6,203 nt of DNA, taken from positions 1-6,203 of the forward strand of contig JASLMQ010000037.1 in the NCBI GenBank assembly GCA_030746455.1. Reading direction: 5' to 3'. The notes beneath the pieces are model-generated. The model was given only the letters and a program-made list of their open reading frames with translations, did not search any database and was not told the DNA's origin. The stretch's first letter is position 1, and the number at the start of each line of letters is the position of its first letter. The position numbers and the translations under genes are program-made. This DNA comes from Candidatus Latescibacterota bacterium. Its GTDB lineage: Bacteria; Latescibacterota; UBA2968; GCA-2709665. Shown one piece after another: positions 1-5,200 of the stretch.

Positions 1-2
1 CC

Positions 3-53
3 CGTTCGGTCGATGAGGCATTGGCCCTCTACCCGATTCCCGTCGGGGGGTGA
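3..53 (+). CDS. Possible C-terminal tail of an upstream gene (partial)
   Basis: Reading from base 3, the frame encodes RSVDEALALYPIPVGG and stops at TGA 51-53. The composition looks like ordinary protein, and a hairpin begins five bases after the stop, as expected at a gene end. Only 16 codons are visible, so no family can be named. Another frame across the same bases is also open, which is common at this GC content, so the call is tentative. Confidence 0.3.
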   Translation, partial: RSVDEALALYPIPVGG

Positions 54-57
54 GACC

Positions 58-74
58 CGAGCCGCAGCGGCTCG
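58..74. other. Short GC-rich hairpin after the left-edge stop codon
   Basis: The sequence cgagccgcagcggctcg is a perfect 8-bp inverted repeat around a single central base, so about 7 bp with a 3-base loop can form. It sits five bases after the possible stop at 51-53. No T-run follows, so it is not a standard intrinsic terminator. It could protect a 3' end or be chance in GC-rich sequence. Confidence 0.3.
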
Positions 75-96
75 TCCCGCTCAGGGGGAGCGCAGA

Positions 97-123
97 GGGC
101 CCTGGAGACGTCCTTCAGGGCCC
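97..123. terminator. Strong 11-bp hairpin, possible terminator or 5' leader structure
   Basis: The left arm gggccctggag (97-107) pairs with the right arm cttcagggccc (113-123), including one G-U pair, around the 5-base loop acgtc. A weak T-containing stretch (atctcgtgttt, 124-134) follows on the plus strand. The structure lies about 40 bases upstream of the LamG gene's ribosome binding site. It could end the upstream transcript or lie in the leader of the LamG mRNA. The stem is clear; the function is inferred. Confidence 0.45.
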
Positions 124-160
124 ATCTCGTGTTTGGGTCAGCTGATCTGGAAGCGTAGAG

Positions 161-166
161 AGGAGG
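161..166 (+). promoter_or_regulatory. Ribosome binding site that decides the LamG start
   Basis: A perfect AGGAGG abuts the first ATG (167), leaving no spacer. It sits 9 bases before the in-frame ATG at 176, a normal distance, so 176 is the better start. Confidence 0.7.
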
Positions 167-175
167 ATGGGGCCG

Positions 176-1660
176 ATGGCCCGGACAGGTGGGATGGCCG
201 CCGCACTTGCGCTGTGTCTTGCGGGGGGAATGGCACAGGGGGGCGAATACGAACGGGGTCCGATCGGACAGGGCGGTCAGGTCTTCCACGCCTCTTTCGA
301 CGGAGAACCGGCGGCCGACGCTGGGGTGGGTTTCCCAGAAATGCATTACCGCGGTCACCACAAAGGAAACCTGAGGTGGGAGTTCTCCTTCGTGGAAGGG
401 CGGCTCGGCAAGGCGCTGGATCTGGGGGCAGACCGGAAGGCGAGCGCCTATCACAAAGGTCGGGCACGGAACGGCGAGAAGGCCTGCTTCAAGTTCCAGG
501 GCCACGCGTGCACGCGGGTGGGAACGCTCAGCCTCTGGTTCAGGTCGCGGGAGCGTGTCCCCGAGGTGGAGATCACCACGCAGAACGCCGAGCGGTGGCA
601 CGGGCTTCCGTGGCTGAGGGCCGAGGGACGCGAGGGTGCCCTCGAGCTGAGCCTGCTGACTCGCGACTATGGGCGCACCCCGCCGATCATGGTGGACATG
701 GACGGATTGATCGATCGGCAATGGCACCACCTGGCTCTGGTGTGGGACGAACGGGCGGGGGTGGAGGTCACCATCGACGGTGAGTGTGTCGCGTCCAGCT
801 GGGGTGAGGGGGCCTTCCATCCGGGCTATCTTTCGCTGGGCCGTATCGGCCTGGAGCACGCCCAGTTCGACGAGCTCCGGGTCTTCGACGTGGCGTTGGC
901 ATCGGAGCAGATCGGCAGACTGGCGAGGGGTCTCGATCTGCCAGTGAATCTTGGCACGCGGGGCTCCGGGCTCCGTGAGGGTCACCGGCTTGTCCATCTG
1001 GGATGGGACGGGGCTCCAGATGACGCCTTTATAGGCCTGAGGGGACCCACGCTGGTACGCCGCGCGGAACTGGCCGACGCCCGGGGCACTGCTGATCTCG
1101 GGCTGGCGCTGATCTGGTACAACGGATGCGAGTCGCTCACGCAGTTGATGCGCGAGTACATGGCTGGCAAGCCCAAGCTGCGGGGCCGAACGACGTCGAT
1201 TCCCCATCTGCTCTACAAGCAGACCGGTGACGAGCGATTCGTCCTCGCCGAGGGGGACGTGGATCTCGACCCCTGGTGGGTCCGGATCCTCGACAAGAAG
1301 ACGATCGAGCCAGAGAGGCTTGAAGAGCTCGAGCGGCTCCAGTTCGGGCTCAGTGTGGCACAGAAGCTGGGTTGGAGCAACTACCAGCCCCTGAAGAAGT
1401 ACGTGCTCTGGCACTATACGCGCGACAAGAAGACCCTGGTTCCTGCGCTCGAGATGCTTTGGAAGCTCGGCATCTACGGGCGATATCTGTACACGGAAAC
1501 CGAGCAATCGGGTGACCGGGTAGCCGTGCACAAGAACCTGACCGAGTTCATGTACCTCGGCGGGATGCCTGGCGCCCGAGCGCATCTGGTACCCTGCTTC
1601 GCGAGCGATACGACCTGGCGGCGAGTCGAGAAGATGCCGTACGGAGCGGCGACAGCCTGA
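176..1660 (+). CDS. Secreted LamG-domain (concanavalin A-like) protein, apparently frameshifted near its C-terminus
   Basis: Starting at ATG 176, the N-terminus is a signal peptide: an Arg near the start, a hydrophobic core (MAAALALCLAGG) and a likely cut near GMA-QGG around residue 20. Residues about 36-252 form a LamG/Laminin_G_3 jellyroll. Visible landmarks are HASFDGE, GKALDLG, GTLSLWFR, WHHLALVWD (183-191), TIDGE and FDELRVFD (231-238). Such folds bind or accompany enzymes acting on glycans. The rest (about 260-477) is helical-looking, including LLYKQTGDERF and GRYLYTETEQSGDRVAV followed by FMYLGGMPGARAHLVPCF. I recall similar stretches in planctomycete LamG proteins of unknown function, a memory I cannot check here. 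After about residue 476 the frame loses protein character and stops at 1660, while a CARDB-like segment continues in another frame. The gene therefore looks broken, or the sequence has an indel error. No catalytic residues can be assigned. Confidence 0.75.
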   Translation: MARTGGMAAALALCLAGGMAQGGEYERGPIGQGGQVFHASFDGEPAADAGVGFPEMHYRGHHKGNLRWEFSFVEGRLGKALDLGADRKASAYHKGRARNGEKACFKFQGHACTRVGTLSLWFRSRERVPEVEITTQNAERWHGLPWLRAEGREGALELSLLTRDYGRTPPIMVDMDGLIDRQWHHLALVWDERAGVEVTIDGECVASSWGEGAFHPGYLSLGRIGLEHAQFDELRVFDVALASEQIGRLARGLDLPVNLGTRGSGLREGHRLVHLGWDGAPDDAFIGLRGPTLVRRAELADARGTADLGLALIWYNGCESLTQLMREYMAGKPKLRGRTTSIPHLLYKQTGDERFVLAEGDVDLDPWWVRILDKKTIEPERLEELERLQFGLSVAQKLGWSNYQPLKKYVLWHYTRDKKTLVPALEMLWKLGIYGRYLYTETEQSGDRVAVHKNLTEFMYLGGMPGARAHLVPCFASDTTWRRVEKMPYGAATA

Positions 1661-1950
1661 CCGTGGTCATACACAACCTGGGCCGGGTGCCCACGGGACC
1701 GTTCGATGTGACGCTGGTCAATGCGCTGGGCACACCCGTTGGAGGCGCACAGCATCCGGGGTTGGATGGGATCGAGGACCTGAATGACAAGAAGGTCGCG
1801 ATGACCTTCAACCTCGTACCCAGATGGGGAACGGTCCTGGCGACTGTGAGAGGAAACGGCAAAGAGATCACGAAGGCGAACAACCGGGCGGCCATTGCCG
1901 GGCACGAGAGGGCCCCCGATCCTGATCCCACGCATCGAGAGGGGCGATAG
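1612..1950 (+). pseudogene. CARDB-like C-terminal domain, out of frame with the LamG gene
   Basis: This frame (codons starting at 1612, 1615 and so on) encodes DLAASREDAVRSGDSLTVV, then IHNLGRVPTGPFDVTLVNA, and near its end GNGKEITKANNRAAI. The pattern of a GD-led strand, a V/IHNLG strand, a gpFdV strand and a closing NN is that of the CARDB/APHP adhesion-type beta-sandwich, usually found at the C-terminus of secreted proteins. It is offset by one base (-1 or +2) from the LamG frame. The protein-like sequence starts at about 1609-1612, upstream of the first usable start (GTG 1663), which has no well-placed ribosome binding site. A GTG-started 95-residue gene (1663-1950) would lack the first CARDB strand. 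The best reading is the detached 3' end of the LamG gene. The last dozen residues are rich in Arg, Asp and Pro and look unstructured. Confidence 0.6.
1937..1944 (+). promoter_or_regulatory. Ribosome binding site of the beta-propeller gene
   Basis: GAGAGGGG lies 7 bases before ATG 1952, inside the last codons of the CARDB-like frame. It supports 1952 over the upstream in-frame ATG at 1895. Confidence 0.65.
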
Positions 1951-1951
1951 G

Positions 1952-3400
1952 ATGGTACTGGAGCGAGGCGTACGCGTGCTCTTCCTTGATATGGAGGACG
2001 TGCAGGCGCGGCACAACGTGGTTCACAGCGTGTGCGAGGCAGAGAAACACCCCCTGAATCCGGTGCTGCACCTGGGCGATATGCACGAGTGGGACTCGGT
2101 TCAGGCCCGGCCGTGGGAATCGCGCACGGTGATCTACGACGAGGAAGACAGGCTGTTCAAGTGCTGGTATGCAGGCACCGACCTGAGCACCGAGCGATGG
2201 TGGGCCACCGGATACGCGGAGAGCGACGACGGCGTCCGCTGGGAGAAGCCGCGCGTGGGCCTCTTCGAGTACAACGGGAACAAGGAGAACAACATCGTGC
2301 TGATGGGGTGGGGGCCGGCCATCAAGGACGAGGGCGAATCGGATCCCGAGCGGCGATACAAGATGCTCGTGAAAGGTCCCGGGAAGATGCCGGGCTTGAG
2401 GGCCGCGTATTCCGGCGATGGGATCCACTGGGAGGAGACGGCGCCCGTGGAGATCACGGGCTGGGACGGCAACATCACGGATATGGTGGCGCTCTTGCGG
2501 GACGATCAGGATCCCGATCCGGAACGCCGGTACAAGCTCGTGTGGCAGACGCGGATGCCCTCGAACAAGCCGGATCCGCCGGAGGAAGGCCGCGTGAAGT
2601 GTCTGGCGTGTGGCCCCGATGTGGAGCATTTCCGGGGGGTCGGGGACAACCCCATTCTGCACCCGAACGACGGCCTGGAGCAGGAGAACCACTTCGTTAT
2701 GCTCTCCCCGTGGCGAGGGCAGTACGTGCTGCTCTACGAGTACGGGTGGTACATGCCCAACGACAGGGGCGTATTCGGATCCTACTGCGCGGACATCCGC
2801 CTGGCGTCCAGCCGAGGTGGGGAGCACTACCAGCGGATCCGTCCGGATCAGAAGGTGATTCCCAGAGGCGCGCGGGGCCAGTGGGACGACGGCATGCTGG
2901 TGATCAGCGACAAGCCGGCGGTGAAGGACAACACGATCTACCTCTATTACGGCGGCAACGGCGAGGACCTGTCGTCCTGGCCGAGGGACAACCTCGATCC
3001 GGCGTATCCCTACCGAAGCGCGGGGTGCATGCGCCTGTCGCGCATGGGGCTGGCCACGCTGCCGATCGACCGTTTCACCTGCCTGGAGACGGGCGACCGG
3101 GAGACACCGGGATGGGTGACGACGGCGCCGGTCGAGGTCGCGAGCGGCGACGGGCACCTGGTCCTGAACGCCAGCGATCTGGCGCAGCGGCGCAGCTGGG
3201 TCGACGTCGAGATCCAGGATGCGACAGGGAAACCGATCCCCGGGTTCGGGTTCGAGGAGTGCGCGGGGGTCGACCGCGACGGATTGGACCAGCCCGTTTC
3301 GTGGAAGGGCAGATCGCTGGGTGACCTCACCGGGAAGCATATCAGGCTGCGGTTCCGGTTGTGCGGGCGTGCGAGGTTGCACGCGTTTGGGCTCGAGTAG
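1952..3400 (+). CDS. Five-bladed beta-propeller protein, GH32/43-like putative glycoside hydrolase
   Basis: The product is 482 residues. The ATG at 1952 is chosen because a ribosome binding site sits 7 bases upstream and the preceding frame stops at 1950, suggesting coupled translation; an ATG 19 codons earlier gives an Arg/Pro-rich extension with no homologous feel. Blade-type motifs repeat along the chain: YAESDDGVRWEKP, AAYSGDGIHWEE, CGPDVEHFRG and LASSRGGEHYQRI. Two DPERRYK turns fit GH32/43/68-superfamily propellers. The opening HPLNPVL...EWDS and the strand RTVIYDEEDRLFKCWYAGTD resemble the N-terminal region of GH32-like proteins common in planctomycetes. The last 90 or so residues form a beta-sandwich (VDVEIQDATGKPIPGFGFEE to RARLHAFGLE). 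No signal peptide or membrane segment is seen, so it is probably cytoplasmic. Its neighbours suggest a role on a sulfated glycan. I cannot assign the catalytic acids or the substrate; a binding-only protein is possible. Confidence 0.8.
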   Translation: MVLERGVRVLFLDMEDVQARHNVVHSVCEAEKHPLNPVLHLGDMHEWDSVQARPWESRTVIYDEEDRLFKCWYAGTDLSTERWWATGYAESDDGVRWEKPRVGLFEYNGNKENNIVLMGWGPAIKDEGESDPERRYKMLVKGPGKMPGLRAAYSGDGIHWEETAPVEITGWDGNITDMVALLRDDQDPDPERRYKLVWQTRMPSNKPDPPEEGRVKCLACGPDVEHFRGVGDNPILHPNDGLEQENHFVMLSPWRGQYVLLYEYGWYMPNDRGVFGSYCADIRLASSRGGEHYQRIRPDQKVIPRGARGQWDDGMLVISDKPAVKDNTIYLYYGGNGEDLSSWPRDNLDPAYPYRSAGCMRLSRMGLATLPIDRFTCLETGDRETPGWVTTAPVEVASGDGHLVLNASDLAQRRSWVDVEIQDATGKPIPGFGFEECAGVDRDGLDQPVSWKGRSLGDLTGKHIRLRFRLCGRARLHAFGLE

Positions 3401-3423
3401 AGGCAGAAACAAGGCGGAACCAC
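3373..3423 (+). repeat. Imperfect direct repeat, copy 1 (overlaps the propeller gene end)
   Basis: GAGGTTGCACGCG (3373-3385) is identical to 3482-3494. In both copies GGCAGAA follows exactly 29 bases after the repeat start (3402 and 3511). A matching block follows (acaaggcggaac here, gagcaaggcgtaac in copy 2). This copy encodes the final propeller residues and runs about 20 bases past its stop. Confidence 0.65.
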
Positions 3424-3450
3424 AGATGAACTCAGATTGACACCGATATG
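3418..3450 (+). repeat. Degenerate 10-bp tandem repeat, about three units
   Basis: The units are cacagatgaa, ctcagattga and caccgatatg (3421-3450), preceded by aac. They resemble a decayed form of a repeat I recall from intergenic regions of many bacteria, with core ACCACAGATGAACACAGAT; that comparison is from memory. It begins about 18 bases after the propeller stop codon. No coding or promoter role is evident. Confidence 0.55.
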
Positions 3451-3481
3451 AGGGGGCCAAGCCTCGATGGTGGGCACGGGT

Positions 3482-3534
3482 GAGGTTGCACGCGGCCGGC
3501 TTCGTGCAAGGGCAGAAGAGCAAGGCGTAACTAC
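3482..3534 (+). repeat. Imperfect direct repeat, copy 2 (ghost of a gene end)
   Basis: This copy shares GAGGTTGCACGCG, the spacing and GGCAGAA with 3373-3423. Read in the matching frame from GTG 3480, it encodes VRLHAAGFVQGQKSKA and stops at TAA 3528-3530, resembling the propeller's C-terminal RARLHAFGLE. Upstream of this point the similarity fades. It may be a leftover from a duplicated or recombined gene end. Confidence 0.55.
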
Positions 3535-3559
3535 GAAAGCCGCGAAAGACGCGAACGGA
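3533..3559 (+). repeat. Degenerate 9-bp tandem repeat, three units
   Basis: The units are acgaaagcc, gcgaaagac and gcgaacgga. They look like a decayed ACCACGAAAGACACGAAAG-type intergenic repeat (recalled, not checked). It lies three bases after the stop of the ghost gene end and about 37 bases before the sulfatase start. Confidence 0.55.
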
Positions 3560-3582
3560 AGACCATAAAGAGTGCGAATGAA

Positions 3583-3588
3583 GAGGAG
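3583..3588 (+). promoter_or_regulatory. Ribosome binding site of the sulfatase
   Basis: GAGGAG sits 8 bases before the GTG at 3597 and decides this start. The next in-frame methionine falls inside the conserved first strand of the sulfatase fold. Confidence 0.75.
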
Positions 3589-3596
3589 AACTCACC

Positions 3597-5021
3597 GTGG
3601 GTGAGGAGCGACCGAATATCGTCCTGATCATGCTGGACCAGATGAGGTACGACTGTGCGGGATACGCAGGGCACCCGATGGTCCAGACCCCCATCCTCGA
3701 CCGGATGGCGAGCGAGGGCGTCTGCTTCGAGACGGCCTACACCTCCTCTCCGGTCTGCTCACCTGCCAGGGGGAGCTGGCTCACCGGCCTGTACCCCCAC
3801 ACACACCGGCTGCTCGACAACTACAACCCAGGCCGGCGCAACGTGGCGGGCTACCACCTGCCCGAAGAGATCACGGCCCTGGGTGACGTATGCTATGAGG
3901 CAGGCTATCGCTGCGGGGTCGTGGGACCGTGGCACATGGGGGACGACGAGACCCCACAGCGTGGCTTCTACGAGATGTGGAAGACGATGCGCTACCAGGA
4001 GGCGGAGACCGACGCCTACGCCCAGCACCTGCAGCGGAACGGACTGACGGGGATCTACAAGTCCGAGTCGAGCCGGCGTTTCATGCCCCACATGAACTTC
4101 GGCGTCACTCAGTTGCCGCGGGACAGCCAGCGCACGAGCTGGGCCGTGAACGAGGGCGTGGACTTCATCCGGACCACGGACGATCCGTTTCTGCTCTTCC
4201 TAAGCATCAAGGACCCGCACCCCCATGTATATCCTCCGGCCGACATGGTCGATCTCTACCGACCGGAGGCGGTCCCGGATCCTCCAGACTGGGACTGCAC
4301 GTTCGAGGGGAAGCCGGCGGCCTACAGGGAGGATGGACGGTATTTCGCCGACAAGGTGGATATCGAGACGATCCGGTGCCTGATCTCGACCTACTACGGG
4401 ATGATCAGCCACATCGATGACCAGCTAGGGAAGGTCTTCAGGGCGTTGGAGGAGACGGGTGTCGACGATAACACCATCGTGGCCTTCATCAGCGACCACG
4501 GCGAGATGCTCGGAGAACACGGGCTGTTCACAAAGGCCAATATGTACGAGGGCTCGGTGCGCGTTCCTTGCCTGCTCCGATGGCCCTGCAAGCTTCCGCC
4601 CGGGCTGAAGGTGAAGGCGCCTTTCGCCGGAGTCGACCTGATGCCCACGTTGCTCGACCTCGCGGGACTGCCGATCCCCACTCCGATGCACGGGTGCTCG
4701 GTGGCGGGGTCGATCCTCGAGGGGGCAGAGCCGGAGGGGATGGATGTGCTGTCGGAGATCTCGCTGAAGGTGGCAGTGGAAGGGAGGGCCGAGGAGTCGC
4801 TTGCGGCGACGATTATGATCCGGAGCGGCGGCTGGAAGCTGGTAAGGCACCGGTTCTTTGACGATGAGCTCTACGATCTCGATCCCGATCCCGGCGAGCT
4901 GACCAACCTCGCGGGCGATCCCGGACACGCTGAGACCTACGTCCATCTGCGCCAGCGGATCGCAGAGATGCTCACCGAACAGGGCGCGGGACCGTATGCG
5001 TGGGCGGCGGAATGCCCTTGA
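3597..5021 (+). CDS. Type I (formylglycine-dependent) sulfatase, likely cytoplasmic
   Basis: The product is 474 residues from a GTG start, a usual length for the alkaline phosphatase-like sulfatase family, which hydrolyses sulfate esters. The first strand RPNIVLIMLDQMRYD gives metal-site residues D14 and Q15. CSPARGSWLTG (C54 to G64) is the C-x-P-x-R signature whose cysteine is converted to formylglycine by a separate enzyme not encoded here. DPHPHVYPP (206 on) supplies the usual mid-chain histidine. SDHGEMLGEHGLFTK provides D300 and H301 for the metal and K313 for substrate. The end ELYDLDPDPGELTNLAGDP is the typical C-terminal motif. Oddly, the usual GKWH motif reads GPWH (P111, H113), so one lysine of the active site is replaced by proline. 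There is no signal peptide, suggesting action on imported sulfated sugars alongside the propeller protein upstream. Sulfatase family membership is secure; the substrate is unknown, and a phosphodiesterase- or phosphonate-hydrolase-like activity cannot be excluded. Confidence 0.93.
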   Translation: MGEERPNIVLIMLDQMRYDCAGYAGHPMVQTPILDRMASEGVCFETAYTSSPVCSPARGSWLTGLYPHTHRLLDNYNPGRRNVAGYHLPEEITALGDVCYEAGYRCGVVGPWHMGDDETPQRGFYEMWKTMRYQEAETDAYAQHLQRNGLTGIYKSESSRRFMPHMNFGVTQLPRDSQRTSWAVNEGVDFIRTTDDPFLLFLSIKDPHPHVYPPADMVDLYRPEAVPDPPDWDCTFEGKPAAYREDGRYFADKVDIETIRCLISTYYGMISHIDDQLGKVFRALEETGVDDNTIVAFISDHGEMLGEHGLFTKANMYEGSVRVPCLLRWPCKLPPGLKVKAPFAGVDLMPTLLDLAGLPIPTPMHGCSVAGSILEGAEPEGMDVLSEISLKVAVEGRAEESLAATIMIRSGGWKLVRHRFFDDELYDLDPDPGELTNLAGDPGHAETYVHLRQRIAEMLTEQGAGPYAWAAECP

Positions 5022-5037
5022 GCGTCCAAACCCGGTC

Positions 5038-5064
5038 ACCAGGAAGACACGGAACGCACGAAAG
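5038..5064 (+). repeat. Degenerate 9-bp tandem repeat after the sulfatase, three units
   Basis: The units are accaggaag, acacggaac and gcacgaaag. They match the style of 3533-3559 and begin 16 bases after the sulfatase stop codon, on the same strand as the other two arrays. Confidence 0.5.
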
Positions 5065-5090
5065 GATAGACAGGTGGGGTGGTGGCCGCC

Positions 5091-5115
5091 CTACGCCAAG
5101 TCCATCAGGGCGTAG
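5091..5115. other. Weak inverted repeat in the convergent gap
   Basis: CTACGCC (5091-5097) and GGCGTAG (5109-5115) form a 7-bp stem with an 11-base loop. No T-run follows, so any role in termination is doubtful. Confidence 0.25.
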
Positions 5116-5136
5116 TCCCGGAGGTCGGGTTGGGTA

Positions 5137-5176
5137 GAAGAAACCCCCCGCGAAACAGCGCTCGCGGGGGTTCTTC
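5137..5176. terminator. Bidirectional intrinsic terminator between convergent genes
   Basis: The arms are 5137-5153 and 5162-5176, joined by an 8-base loop. They pair as cccccgcga with tcgcggggg, then gaagaa with ttcttc after a 2-base bulge. On the minus strand the stem ends in gggggg followed by tttcttct, a good intrinsic terminator 25 bases after the peptidase stop. On the plus strand ttcttc follows the stem, so it can also stop sulfatase transcripts, whose stop lies 115 bases upstream. Confidence 0.8.
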
Positions 5177-5200
5177 GTGGTGACCCAATGATCTGACGGC

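Noticed and set aside
167..175. Upstream start codon ATG 167 for the LamG protein
   Set aside because: AGGAGG directly abuts it with no spacer, while ATG 176 has 9 bases of spacing and gives a typical signal peptide.
206..230. Possible lipoprotein cysteine in the LamG signal peptide (LALC)
   Set aside because: The residues before Cys do not fit the lipobox and the Cys lies in the middle of the hydrophobic core.
29..1585. Long open frame on the minus strand opposite the LamG gene (518 codons)
   Set aside because: Its translation is low-complexity in Arg, Pro and Leu, shows no domain motifs, and mirrors a plus-strand gene with clear LamG landmarks and a good ribosome binding site. High GC produces such frames.
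3437..3442. TTGACA resembling a -35 promoter box before the sulfatase
   Set aside because: No -10 box is found 16-18 bases downstream, and the hexamer is part of the degenerate 10-bp repeat.
3418..3559. Possible CRISPR-like or microsatellite array
   Set aside because: The units are only 9-10 bases, degenerate, contiguous and without spacers.
1868..3694. Long open frame on the minus strand opposite the propeller (608 codons)
   Set aside because: It has no recognisable motifs, is rich in Arg, Pro and His, and crosses the propeller, the intergenic repeats and the sulfatase start.
5091..5129. Minus-strand reading TQPDLRDYALMDLA ending at a stop at 5091-5093
   Set aside because: It looks like a protein tail, but it lies beyond the peptidase stop and terminator with no open frame leading into it; chance is the simpler explanation.
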